DNA of 64,000 nucleotides, taken from contig DAIOWV010000009.1 of assembly GCA_036758285.1 (NCBI GenBank), positions 1-64,000 on the forward strand. The letters run 5' to 3'. Positions 1-8,572 of this stretch are shown here, in pieces. The notes below the pieces were generated by a model. That model was not told the DNA's origin. It was given only the letters and a program-made list of their open reading frames with translations, and did no database searches. A program made the translations under genes and the position numbers. The first letter of the stretch is position 1. Every line of letters starts with the position of its first letter. The DNA is from Taishania sp036758285 (lineage in GTDB: Bacteria; Bacteroidota; Bacteroidia; Flavobacteriales_D; Crocinitomicaceae).

Positions 1-39
1 GGTGAGATTTATAAAGGGTATGTTTATTTGAAAAAATAG
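1..39 (+). CDS. 3' end of a gene entering from the left edge, possibly a T9SS type B tail
   Basis: Frame 1 is open from the first base to a TAG at 37-39 and encodes the last twelve residues, GEIYKGYVYLKK. A perfect terminator follows 25 bp later, which fits the end of a real plus-strand gene. The ending resembles the last strand of T9SS type B sorting domains (compare GHVNLLK and GHVTLLR in this window), but twelve residues are too few to be sure. Confidence 0.4.
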   Translation, partial: GEIYKGYVYLKK

Positions 40-64
40 ATAATAAAGAGATTCAAATAATTCG

Positions 65-102
65 AAATAGGTTGTCATAAACATGACAACCTATTTTTTT
101 TT
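65..102 (+). terminator. Rho-independent terminator
   Basis: A perfect 14-bp stem (65-78 with 83-96, core AATAGGTTGTCAT) closes a 4-nt loop and runs into a long T tract on the plus strand. It terminates the gene that enters from the left edge. Confidence 0.9.
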
Positions 103-353
103 ATTAATTTGTCTAGTTTTGAAATGTCGACACACAATCTTTATGGTTATGGAAAAAGGGTCAATAATTTTTTACGTTAAAACCGTGTAGCCAAAATGAT
201 TGTTTTACAAGGCTTCAGCGTAAGGGTGTGTGAAATGAGATAGAAAATTAAACTTATAAAAGCTAATTTATCTCATAAACATACATTATAATTTAGGATA
301 AAATAACCTGTATCACTTTTAGAACGAGATATAAATACGAAGCTATATGAAAC
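103..353. other. Gene-free stretch
   Basis: Between the two terminators I see no convincing ORF (only stretches under about 20 codons), no tRNA-like cloverleaf and no clear promoter. It separates a plus-strand gene end from a minus-strand gene end, so no promoter is expected here. Confidence 0.6.
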
Positions 354-390
354 AAAAAAGTCGATACAGTATGACACTATATCGACTTTT
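354..390 (-). terminator. Rho-independent terminator of the DUF3127 gene
   Basis: An 11-bp stem, AAAAGTCGATA (356-366) with its complement at 380-390, lies just past the minus-strand stop at 409. On the minus strand it is followed by TTTTTTGTT. Confidence 0.8.
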
Positions 391-408
391 CATAAATCTT
401 TATTTTAA

Positions 409-798
409 TTAAAATGGTAAATCGTCATCATCTTGTTCTGTAGATGCAGATTCAATTGGAGAGGGAGTTGGTGCTAAATTCATTGCTGAAGGTCCTCCTT
501 GTGGCATTCCTTGTCCTTGACCTACTTTTTCAACTCTCCATGCATCTAGTGTATTGAAATATCTTACTTCTCCTTGTGGGCTCACCCATTCTCTACCGCG
601 AAGATTAAATGAAACCTCTACATTGTCATTTGCATTGATTCCATCAATTAAATTACATTTATCTTGCGTTAATTGAAAAAGAATATCTTGTGGATACATA
701 GAAGAAGAATCTGTTATAACAAATTCTCTTTTAGAAAATTTTTCTGAAACTTGAACGGTAGCATTTACAACCTTTACTGTTCCTGTTAATTTAAACAT
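409..798 (-). CDS. DUF3127 OB-fold-like protein with SSB-type acidic tail
   Basis: The protein has 129 aa. Residues 1-90 match my memory of DUF3127, a small Bacteroidota domain proposed to resemble the OB fold: a start like MFKLTGTVKVV, a central REFVITDSSSMYPQ and a later GREWVSPQGEVRYFNTL. A Gly/Pro/Gln-rich linker follows, and the last seven residues are DDDDLPF. That tip matches the C-terminal tip by which SSB recruits DNA-processing partners. It is not a canonical SSB, because the ssDNA-binding core pattern is absent. It is a single gene with its own terminator, 46 bp downstream of the flavin reductase gene. A role in DNA metabolism is inference from the tail alone. Confidence 0.75.
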   Translation of the reverse strand: MFKLTGTVKVVNATVQVSEKFSKREFVITDSSSMYPQDILFQLTQDKCNLIDGINANDNVEVSFNLRGREWVSPQGEVRYFNTLDAWRVEKVGQGQGMPQGGPSAMNLAPTPSPIESASTEQDDDDLPF

Positions 799-844
799 AC
801 TTATTTTATTATATTGTTGTTGTTATTTATCTTATTAAAATATC

Positions 845-1753
845 TTAGCCATTATTGAATGAAAGTAATGTCATCCAAGCTTCTTCTAGCTTATCTCCCT
901 GTAAAAGACTTAATGCATGTCGATGTAATTCTACTTCCAATTCAGAGGGATTATCTTCTAAAGATAAGAATAAATCACTTAATTCCAAAAGTTTATATTC
1001 ATTTACATCTGTCTCATTTGGCAATTCAACGATACCAGCTAACTGAGCTAGATCATTTGCTGAAAAAATAGGACTTCTTTTAATATCATCTGGAAGTTGA
1101 TCAAAACCTATTCCACAAGTTGTAATTGGTTTAGTAATTTTAAACATCGAGTTTTTATCCGAACGGCAATACCAATCTCCACCCATTCTAGAAACTAAAT
1201 CAATTTTTAATTGATCAATCATTCCATTATCATCTAAAACAGATGGATTAATGTGAATTCTTGTTACTTCACAAATAATCAAATTTCCAGCTGCCCCTTC
1301 TTGACCAAGTTCAACAACTTCATTTACTTTGCACTCAAATTGTACTGGAGATTCCTCAACACGAAATGGGCGAATGGTTTCGGATGTAATTGGTGTAAGA
1401 CCTGATTTAACAAACTCATTTGTATCTGATGAATAAGGTGAACTTGCCAAACTAACTTGTTGCACTATATCATGATTAACAATGTTAATAACCACTTCAG
1501 GAACAGCTTTTACATTGTAGTAAGTGTCTTTTAATTCACCAGTTCTCCCGCTTCTGGCAGGAGAAAAAATTAAAATAGGTGGATTTGCACTAAACACATT
1601 GAAAAAGCTAAATGGTGCCAAATTTGGAATACCATCTTTGTCAATCGTAGAAGCAAATGCTATTGGACGAGGTCCAATAGCACCTAATAAGTATTGATGT
1701 ACCTTTGGAATCGGTAAATCTTTCGGATTATATGTTACAAAATCTTTAGCCAT
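845..1753 (-). CDS. Flavin reductase-like (FMN-binding split-barrel) protein
   Basis: The protein has 302 aa and resembles the DIM6/NTAB flavin reductase family. Residues 20-165 carry the family pattern: GPRPIAFASTIDKDG, then NLAPFSFFNVFSANPP (an FMN phosphate-binding region), then a segment rich in SPARSGRTGELKDT and a VINIV strand. Such proteins bind FMN and may use NAD(P)H to supply reduced flavin; the substrate is unknown. The last 100 or so residues are an extension common in Bacteroidota homologues and contain no motif I recognise. It is cytosolic, with no signal peptide. The ATG is followed directly by the conserved start MAKDFVTYNPKDLP. It stands between the DUF3127 gene and the DUF4836-type gene on the same strand. 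Confidence 0.8.
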   Translation of the reverse strand: MAKDFVTYNPKDLPIPKVHQYLLGAIGPRPIAFASTIDKDGIPNLAPFSFFNVFSANPPILIFSPARSGRTGELKDTYYNVKAVPEVVINIVNHDIVQQVSLASSPYSSDTNEFVKSGLTPITSETIRPFRVEESPVQFECKVNEVVELGQEGAAGNLIICEVTRIHINPSVLDDNGMIDQLKIDLVSRMGGDWYCRSDKNSMFKITKPITTCGIGFDQLPDDIKRSPIFSANDLAQLAGIVELPNETDVNEYKLLELSDLFLSLEDNPSELEVELHRHALSLLQGDKLEEAWMTLLSFNNG

Positions 1754-1806
1754 AAGATTGGCAAATTTACAAATAAAATTGCCTCTAATGGAATCGATTT
1801 TTTAAA

Positions 1807-3263
1807 TTATAAAAAATTTTGATTGCCAATAAGTCCTTCAACCATACCCAAAGATTTTTTCAAAATTTGCTTTAAAGCATTTTCTTTACCATCTCTAGCT
1901 TTGATTGTAATTCGGCCACCTTCAACACCATAATCGATATTAATGTACTTTACTAATTCTATCATAGTTGTTGGACCGCTAAACTGAAATTCTTTTGGAT
2001 CAANNNNNNNNNNCTTTCTAAATCAAGAAAAAAGTTGAATGTATTAGTACCAAAATTGGTCCCACCTTCAGGTAAAATAACTGAATTACCTGCATAAGTT
2101 GGAGATGTTGCTCCAAAGACACCCTCATTCGTTAAATTAACAACTTTGAAATTTTTAGATAATTCCTGAGAAATAGTCGAACCAAACGTTTTTCCATGAC
2201 CAGATAATCCAACAAAGAAATTAATATCAGGAGTTACACCTTCCATGAATGATGTACCTTCTGCAAAAATCAATGCACCAATATTTCCATCAATTAATTT
2301 TGATACATCATAATTGGCTAATGCCATTGCATTTGCAAAGTCACCTCCAATCATATTACTCAAATCTTTCATTGCATTTGGAGAATACTCTGTGAAAAAT
2401 TCATTCAATTTCTTCGTGTCAAAATTCATAGAAAGTCCCAAAATTGGTTTTCCATTTCCTAAATTTGATAAAATCTTAGCTCCACTATCTTTGTTGAAAA
2501 ACATCTTATTCTTAAGCGCATCAGAAAAATGATTTTTCGTTTCCAAAACAATTGCTCCATCTTCAAATCTTAACCCGTTTTCAACGAACGAATTCTGTAA
2601 CATTGATCTCAATTCTTTTTGTTTATCTTCGCTTAAATCAGCTAAATCTGTATTTGATGTTCCATAAAGATTCGCTAAACTAACTCCATATACAACATCG
2701 TCTTTTCTTGATAAGATATCAGCAACATAGCCTGTACTTACATCTCCTTTGAATTTAGAAAAAACTTCAGACAATGCAACTTTAGCATCTTTCACATCAC
2801 TTTTAATGATTCCAACAACTAAATGATCATTGAAAGCTAAATTCATATCTCCATCAGATAAAAAATCAAAATCGTTACCTTTTTTAATTTCAAACCCATT
2901 TTTAGTTAAGTTCGCTTTAAGTGAATCTCTATTTTTTACTTCTAAAAATAAATATGTTGCTGTAGGATTACCAAAAACAATTGGTCCTTCTATTGCAAAA
3001 TAGATTGGTTTATCTAAATTGATGGAATTTTTTAACTGTCCTATTGGTTCACCTAAAAAAGCTTTCAATTTATCTTCTTCTTCATAACCAGATTTATTAA
3101 GGATATCATTTACTTTAGCAAAACCAAAACCTATAATTGACTCATTTCCATTAAGAAATGAAGAAACACTCTCTTGTAATGGCTTTGACTTACCTCCTCC
3201 ACATGAAAATAAAACGATGGATAATGCTATTACCCAAACAGATAAACTAAAAAAATTTTTCAT
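1807..3263 (-). CDS. DUF4836-like lipoprotein, cut by an assembly gap
   Basis: The N terminus is a lipoprotein signal (hydrophobic stretch ending LFSC, lipid on Cys21). The body resembles DUF4836, Bacteroidota proteins of unknown function that often sit in the periplasm or outer membrane. The gap at 2004-2013 hides the true C terminus. The 416 codons before it end FFLDLE, and the sequence after it has a clean 64-residue reading in a different frame, starting DPKEFQFSGPTT and ending GLIGNQNF L at a TAA (1807-1809). A straight read across ten N gives a false short tail ending near 1962. The frame is restored if the real gap length is 2 modulo 3. A TAnnTTTG promoter element lies upstream at 3284-3291. 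Confidence 0.75.
2004..2013. other. Assembly gap (10 N) inside the DUF4836-like gene
   Basis: This is a ten-N placeholder. The flanking frames show that ten is not the true length: the gene needs a length of 2 modulo 3. Confidence 0.95.
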
Positions 3264-3283
3264 AGACTAAATTTAAAACGTAT

Positions 3284-3291
3284 CAAAAGTA
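3284..3291 (-). promoter_or_regulatory. TAnnTTTG (-7) element for the DUF4836-like gene
   Basis: The minus strand reads TACTTTTG, an exact match to the flavobacterial -7 element, 20 bp before the ATG. No TTG -33 box at the usual distance. Confidence 0.5.
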
Positions 3292-3334
3292 CAATAAAAC
3301 TATTCAATTATTGGTAAAATTCTGTAAGTAAAAA

Positions 3335-4944
3335 TCAATTAGATAGCTTCTTAACTATTGCATCAATACATTTGATGCCATCAATTGCTGCAGAGATAAT
3401 TCCTCCAGCATAACCAGCACCTTCAGCACATGGATACAAACCTTTTAAAGTAACATGTTCTAAAGTATCTGCATTTCGTGGAATTTGAATCGGAGAAGAA
3501 GTTCTTGATTCTGGTGCGTGAAGAACGGCATCATTAGAAAGGTAACCTCTCATTTTACCTCCAAAATCTTTAAATGCTTGCTGTAATCGTTTAGCAATAA
3601 AAGGAGGGAAAATAGTATTCAAATCAACAGAAACAATACCTGGTTGATAGGAACTTCTTGGGAAATCTTTTGAGATTTTTCCATTGACAAAATCAACCAT
3701 TCGTTGAGCAGGAACTTGTTGTGTTTTCCCAGCAACTTCCCAACATTTTTGTTCAATTTCACGTTGAAAGTTTAAGCACACAAAAGGATCGGTACTATTT
3801 TTAAAATCTTCTGGGTAAACTGCCACGACAACTCCTGAATTGGAGTAAGGATTATTTCGTTTAGATGGAGACCATCCATTCGTGACAACTTCTCCTTCAG
3901 AAGTAGCACATGGAGCAATGATTCCACCAGGACACATACAAAATGAATACACTCCTCTGCCTTCAACTTGAGTGACAAGTGAGTACGATGCTGGTGGTAG
4001 AAAATCATCATTTTGCCTACCATGATATTGAATTGTATCAATTAACTCCTGAGTATGTTCAATTCTTACTCCTAATGCAAAAGGCTTTGACTCTATTTTG
4101 ATTCTTTTGTTATGAAGTAATTCAAAAATATCTCTTGCAGAATGGCCCGTTGCTAAAACAACATTTTCAAAATTTCGTTTTATTGAATGATTCAATTCGA
4201 CACCAACTAATTTGTTGTTATCAATTAAAAAATCTGTCACTTTCGTATCAAAATGTACTTCACCTCCCCATTTTACAATTTCTTCACGCATTGCCACAAT
4301 AATATGTGGTAATTTATTTGTTCCAATATGAGGATGTGCATCAACGAGAATATCCTGTTCAGCACCAAAATGAACAAACCATTTCAATGCTTTTAATACA
4401 TCTCCACGCTTTTTTGATCTCGTATAGAGTTTGCCATCGGAATATGTACCTGCTCCTCCTTCGCCAAAACAATAATTTGATTCAGGATTAACGATCATCT
4501 CTTTATTCAACTTTGCTAAATCTCGTCTTCTAGATCGGACATCTTTACCTCTTTCAAATACAATTGGTTTAAGTCCGACTTCTAAACATCGAAGAGCTGC
4601 ATACAATCCAGCTGGTCCAGCCCCCACAATTGCGACTTCAGGAGCTGAAGAAACATCTTTCGGTATGAAATCAGCTTCAAAGTCTGGAATTGATTCATCA
4701 ATAAAAACATCAAAAGTACAATTGATTTTTATCGTCGATTTNNNNNNNNNNAAGAAAATCGACGATAAAAATCAATTGTACTTTTGATGTTTATCGTCGA
4801 TTTTCTTGCATCAATGGATCTTTTTTTCCACTGAAAAGTAAAGTCGTTGGTAGAAATTCCTAAATCGTTTTTGATTTTTTGTTTTATAAAAATTTCATCA
4901 ATTGCTTGTTCAGGAGCAATTTGAAATTGAATCTCTTTTACCAT
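3335..4944 (-). CDS. NAD(P)/FAD-dependent oxidoreductase, cut by an assembly gap
   Basis: The rebuilt protein has about 515 aa. The first 51 residues (from 4944, MVKEIQFQIAPEQ) form a small N-terminal domain. About 35 residues later comes the FAD-binding Rossmann motif VGAGPAGLYAALR, then FERGKDVRSRRRD, CFGEGGAGTYSDGKL, an LATGHSARD motif and a CMCPGG segment. These identify a large bacterial family of uncharacterised FAD dehydrogenases; the substrate is unknown. The gene starts 1 nt after the PorT-like stop (TAAATG), so the two are probably one transcript. The gap at 4742-4751 makes the gene look like two fragments, and a GTG inside the Rossmann motif could be mistaken for a start. Removing the fold-back at 4752-4789 restores one open frame (RKSTIKINCTFDVFIDES). 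Confidence 0.85.
4742..4751. other. Assembly gap (10 N) flanked by a fold-back artefact
   Basis: The 34 nt at 4708-4741 recur in inverted orientation at 4756-4789. The right contig also ends in a hairpin: 4752-4769 is the inverted copy of 4790-4807. The two contigs therefore overlap, and nothing needs to be missing. Confidence 0.85.
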
Positions 4945-5658
4945 TTAACCTTCAAATATTATTGAGAATACCCACCCACTATTATACAACTTATCAATAG
5001 GTGAGGAAACACGTGTGTTGTCTTGAATGAGCCCATTCATAAAGCTATGAGTATATTTTAATTCCATTCCAAATTTAAAAAAAGGAGCAAAAAATTCGAT
5101 GCCGCCTCCAACTTGGCCTTGAAAATCGTGTTTTCTTATTTTGATAAATGGGTCGTCAAATTGTTGAGTAGCGTCTTGTTGAGACTGTAAATCAAGAGAA
5201 TATTGTCCCCCAACCAAACAATATGCAGCAAAATTATTCACTCTTAAAGTTCTAAATTGGAACATTAAAGGAAAATCGAGGCTTGTTGCATTAATTCGTT
5301 CTTCGTTGAGCATCTCTTTTTTTAAATCTGTGGGGTCAATAAAAACTTGATTAATTACTCGTTCTTGAAAAGATAATGAAGGAATAAAACGCAAACGAAC
5401 CATTGGTGTCCATAATTTTATTGTGGTGAGAACACCTAATTGAGCTCCTGGTTCAGCTTTAACAGTCATACTTTTTAATCCATAAGATGAATAAGCATCA
5501 ACTTTTTGATATGCGGAATACCCAGAACTATTGATTCCAAGCATAAAACCAAAATGAAAAAATCGAGTATCGAATTTTCGATAATTTTGAGGTTTCTCTT
5601 TCTGTGCATTTAACATAGAAAAAGACAATATCATTAATACAAGTATTCGGAACTTCAT
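4945..5658 (-). CDS. porT: PorT-like outer membrane beta-barrel protein (T9SS)
   Basis: The protein has 237 aa. A signal peptide (about residues 1-18, ending MLNAQ) is followed by alternating beta strands and a C-terminal strand ending WVFSIIFEG. The segment FFHFGFMLGINSSGYSAY after the signal and the overall length resemble PorT/SprT, an outer membrane protein needed for type IX secretion. Other small porin-family barrels share this layout, so the exact name is probable rather than certain. It is first in a likely two-gene unit with the FAD oxidoreductase, whose ATG touches its stop codon. An exact TAnnTTTG element lies 32 bp upstream. The many T9SS cargo proteins in the window fit this assignment. 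Confidence 0.65.
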   Translation of the reverse strand: MKFRILVLMILSFSMLNAQKEKPQNYRKFDTRFFHFGFMLGINSSGYSAYQKVDAYSSYGLKSMTVKAEPGAQLGVLTTIKLWTPMVRLRFIPSLSFQERVINQVFIDPTDLKKEMLNEERINATSLDFPLMFQFRTLRVNNFAAYCLVGGQYSLDLQSQQDATQQFDDPFIKIRKHDFQGQVGGGIEFFAPFFKFGMELKYTHSFMNGLIQDNTRVSSPIDKLYNSGWVFSIIFEG

Positions 5659-5690
5659 GCTCTTACTAACGTAAAATCAAAATTTTATTA

Positions 5691-5698
5691 CAAAAATA
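5691..5698 (-). promoter_or_regulatory. TAnnTTTG (-7) element for the PorT-like gene
   Basis: The minus strand reads TATTTTTG, an exact match, 32 bp before the ATG at 5658. Confidence 0.45.
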
Positions 5699-5757
5699 GG
5701 TTTTTTTAGCGACCTAAACCACTCAGTAGACACTTTCGATTCCAAATTTTTACATTT

Positions 5758-6168
5758 TTAATCCAGAAAATAATGAACTGCTAATGCATAAGATTTTAGA
5801 CCAAATCCCATAATGCTCCCTTTACAAACAGGTGAAATCATCGAAATATGACGGAATGATTCGCGTGCTGAAATATTCGATAGATGAACTTCTATAACTG
5901 GAATTTGAATGGCATCAATACAATCTCTAATTGCTACACTTGTATGTGTATAACCACCTGCATTAATTATAATTCCATCACAATTTGCTTTTTGTAAGGA
6001 ATTTATAATCTCTCCTTCAACATTGGATTGAAAATAATCAAATTGAATTCTAGAAAATTGACTTTTTAATTGCAAAAAATAGTCTTCGAATGATTGAGAT
6101 CCATAAATTTGTACATCACGTTTACCGAGTAAATTTAAATTTGGACCATTAATTATCAATAACTTCAT
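5758..6168 (-). CDS. aroQ: Type II 3-dehydroquinate dehydratase
   Basis: The protein has 136 aa, close to the usual length. It dehydrates 3-dehydroquinate to 3-dehydroshikimate in the shikimate pathway, in the cytosol. The start MKLLIINGPNLNLLGKRD is the family signature and fixes the ATG at 6168. Arg17 and Tyr22 (catalytic loop RDVQIYGS) are present. So are NAGGYTHTS and EVHLSNISARESFRHIS, which supplies the catalytic His. A longer frame reaching past the start is an artefact of reading through the gap. The start codon lies 3 nt from the oppositely directed xerD start, so the promoter of each gene must sit inside the other. Confidence 0.95.
   Translation of the reverse strand: MKLLIINGPNLNLLGKRDVQIYGSQSFEDYFLQLKSQFSRIQFDYFQSNVEGEIINSLQKANCDGIIINAGGYTHTSVAIRDCIDAIQIPVIEVHLSNISARESFRHISMISPVCKGSIMGFGLKSYALAVHYFLD
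6109..6143 (+). promoter_or_regulatory. Putative xerD promoter inside the aroQ coding sequence
   Basis: TAAATTTG (6136-6143) is an exact TAnnTTTG element 28 bp before the xerD ATG. A TTG lies at 6109-6111, 24 bp upstream, against a usual 17-23. The element is embedded in the codons for the conserved aroQ start NGPNLNLLG. Confidence 0.5.
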
Positions 6169-6171
6169 AAA

Positions 6172-7084
6172 ATGTTGAATTGGGAGCACTATATTAATGA
6201 TTTTATTGCATATCNNNNNNNNNNTAAAAATTGAAAAAGGTTTAGCTGAGAATTCTGTTGAAGCATACACACGAGATGTCGAAAAACTAAGAGATTTTTC
6301 AACTTCGATTAAAAAAAATCCTACGGAATTACAACCAAATGATTTAGTTCAATTTGTTGCCGAATTATTTGACTTAGGGTTGAGCAACCGTTCGCAAGCG
6401 CGTATTATTTCTGGTGTAAAACAATTTTTCGCTTACTTGTTTTTGGAAGAAGAAATAACATCTGATCCATCTGAATTGCTTGAACAACCAAGAATTGGAC
6501 GAAAATTACCTGATGTTTTATCAATTGATGATATTGATTTAATGATTCAGGCAATTGACATGACAAAAGCTGAAGGAGAACGAAATCGAGCGATTTTGGA
6601 AACGTTATACAGTTGTGGTTTACGTGTTTCTGAATTGGTCAATTTAAGATTTGAAGATTTACATTTTGATAAAGGATTTGTCCGTGTTATCGGAAAGGGA
6701 AATAAAGAACGACTTGTACCTGTTAGTCCTTCTGTAGAAAGAGAAATTCTAAATTACAAATCAAATTCACGAACACAGATAACGATTCAACCTAAAAATG
6801 AAAAATTTGTTTTTTTAAATCGACGAGGAGCTCAATTAACTCGTGTAATGATTTTTACGATTATCAAACAAACGGCAATTGAAGCAGGTATTAATAAATC
6901 CGTTTCCCCGCATACTTTCCGTCATTCATTCGCTACTCATTTGTTAGAGGGTGGAGCAAATTTAAGGGCCATTCAGGAAATGCTTGGACATGAATCTATT
7001 ACAACAACTGAAATTTACACACACCTTGATGAACGATTTCTTCGAGACGCAATCATTAACTATCATCCTCGCAATAAAAAATAA
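6172..7084 (+). CDS. xerD: Site-specific tyrosine recombinase XerD, cut by an assembly gap
   Basis: The core recombinase of the XerC/D type resolves chromosome dimers at dif during division. The true start is the ATG at 6172 (MLNWEHYINDFIAY). Joining 6214 directly to 6225 gives the codon CTA and continues LKIEKGLAENSVEAY, so removing the ten N leaves exactly 301 codons (300 aa), the normal family length. The N-terminal SAM-like core-binding domain covers about residues 1-90. The catalytic residues are visible: Arg in CGLRVSELV, Lys in IGKGNKER, HxxR in HTFRHSFATH, His in GHESITTT and the nucleophile in EIYTH. It is divergent from aroQ and convergent with gdhA. No phage genes are nearby, so this is a housekeeping Xer rather than an integrase. 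Confidence 0.92.
6215..6224. other. Assembly gap (10 N) inside xerD
   Basis: The flanks join in frame with no missing base (TAT C plus TA AAA gives Y L K), matching the XerD family, so the real gap is most likely zero. Confidence 0.9.
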
Positions 7085-7098
7085 TAATTTTAAAACAA

Positions 7099-7125
7099 AA
7101 ATGGGGTACAAATTGCACCCCATTT
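7099..7125. terminator. Terminator between xerD and gdhA
   Basis: A perfect 9-bp stem AAATGGGGT/ACCCCATTT closes a 9-nt loop between two convergent genes. The minus-strand side runs into TTTTGTTTTAAAATT, so it serves gdhA best. Confidence 0.8.
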
Positions 7126-7145
7126 AGTTCTATTTGAATTTTCCA

Positions 7146-8417
7146 CTATGGGAAAACACCTCTTTCTCTATATGTTAATTCTATTCTACGAATTGCAACA
7201 ATGTAGGCAGCTGTTCTTAAATCAACTTTATATTCAGATGAAGCTCCAACAACTTTCTTAAATGAATTAATCATTTTCTTTTCTAATCGACCAATAACAT
7301 CTTCCATTTGCCAAATTTCCCCATTTCTATTTTGCAACCACTCATAGTAGCTTCCAATCACACCACCTGAATTACACAAAATATCTGGAATAATATCAAT
7401 TCCTTTTTTCAAAAGAATTTCTTCACCTTCAGGAGTTGTTGGTCCATTTGCACCTTCAGCAATAACTTGAGCTTTGATATCACCTGCATTCTCAGCAGTG
7501 ATTTGGCTACCTAATGCCGCTGGGATACAAATATCACATGATAATCCGAAAAATTGTTTATTATCAATTGCTTCTGCGTTTGAATAACCAGCAACACCGC
7601 CTTTATTTGCATTTGCATAAGCCAACAATTCAACTGGATCAATTCCATTTTCGTTGTAAATTGTACCTGTATGATCTTGAACAGCAACTAATTTAGCACC
7701 TTTTTCTTGCATAAACTTAGCTGACCATTGTCCAACATTTCCATACCCTTGAACGATATAAGTCTTATCTTTTAAAGATACATTTTTCCAATCTGCCCAA
7801 GCTTGCAAAGTTGTAACAACTCCAAAACCTGTTGCACGGTCACGTCCTTCTAATCCTCCAGAGTTAACAGGCTTTCCAGTAACAACATGTGCATATTTTG
7901 AACGAACATCTGCATCTTTAGTCGACATGTATGTATCTGCCATCCATGCCATAATTTGCGCATTAGTATTTACATCTGGTGCAGGAATATCATACTCAGG
8001 TCCAATATTTCTACCCAAAGCAAACGTAAAACGACGAGAGATACGCTCCAATTCAGTTTGAGAATACTTTGTTGGATCCAATTGAATACCTCCTTTTCCT
8101 CCTCCATACGGTAATCCTGCTAATGAAGTTTTCCAAGTCATCCAGATTGCTAATGCTTTTGCATCATCAATATCAACTGTTGGATGATAACGCAAACCTC
8201 CTTTATATGGACCTAGAGCATTATTATGTTGAACTCGATATCCAGTAAACACCTCTACATCTCCACTATCCATTTTCACTGGAAAATGAACAACAATTTC
8301 ATTATTTGTTTGAGCTAATATTTTTCGGATATTAGAATTTAAATCCATAATGTCTGCAGCTTTATTAAACTGCTTCATTACGCTTTCATACATTCCCGTT
8401 TTACTCTTTTCTGCCAT
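7146..8417 (-). CDS. gdhA: Glutamate dehydrogenase (Glu/Leu/Phe/Val family)
   Basis: The protein has 423 aa and interconverts glutamate with 2-oxoglutarate and ammonia using NAD(P)H, in the cytosol. Markers are GPYKGGLRYHPTVD, the substrate Lys region PYGGGKGGIQLDP, PAPDVNTN, the dinucleotide fold GYGNVGQWSAKFM and EGANGPTTPEG. The ORF extends eight codons further, but MAEKSKTG at 8417 is the better start, because the extension MCVINVTY has no family counterpart. No strong Shine-Dalgarno is seen, as usual in this phylum. It is a single gene, with the terminator at 7099-7125 downstream. Confidence 0.93.
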   Translation of the reverse strand: MAEKSKTGMYESVMKQFNKAADIMDLNSNIRKILAQTNNEIVVHFPVKMDSGDVEVFTGYRVQHNNALGPYKGGLRYHPTVDIDDAKALAIWMTWKTSLAGLPYGGGKGGIQLDPTKYSQTELERISRRFTFALGRNIGPEYDIPAPDVNTNAQIMAWMADTYMSTKDADVRSKYAHVVTGKPVNSGGLEGRDRATGFGVVTTLQAWADWKNVSLKDKTYIVQGYGNVGQWSAKFMQEKGAKLVAVQDHTGTIYNENGIDPVELLAYANANKGGVAGYSNAEAIDNKQFFGLSCDICIPAALGSQITAENAGDIKAQVIAEGANGPTTPEGEEILLKKGIDIIPDILCNSGGVIGSYYEWLQNRNGEIWQMEDVIGRLEKKMINSFKKVVGASSEYKVDLRTAAYIVAIRRIELTYRERGVFP

Positions 8418-8572
8418 ATAGGTTACATTAATTACACACACTACAAACTAATATTACTTTTAAATCAGTAACATTTTGAATGAGTAAAATTATTAAAATA
8501 TAAACAACTCTACCATCTGTAATGAAAAAAAAATAAAAATATTTAAGGTGCAGATTGCAATATTGAATTTCG

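Noticed and set aside
103..353. Possible tRNA or small RNA in the left intergenic stretch
   Set aside because: No T-arm-like sequence, no stem of useful length apart from the two terminators, and no promoter element.
409..798. Calling the DUF3127 protein SSB because of its DDDDLPF tail
   Set aside because: The N-terminal domain does not show the SSB core motifs; only the tail matches.
4708..4807. Inverted repeat that could be an invertible promoter or recombination site next to xerD
   Set aside because: It lies inside a coding sequence, flanks an N run, and its removal restores a perfect gene. A contig-end fold-back explains it better.
6172..7084. Tyrosine recombinase as a prophage or integron integrase
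   Set aside because: The sequence matches XerD over its full length, and neighbours are housekeeping genes with no phage genes or att repeats.
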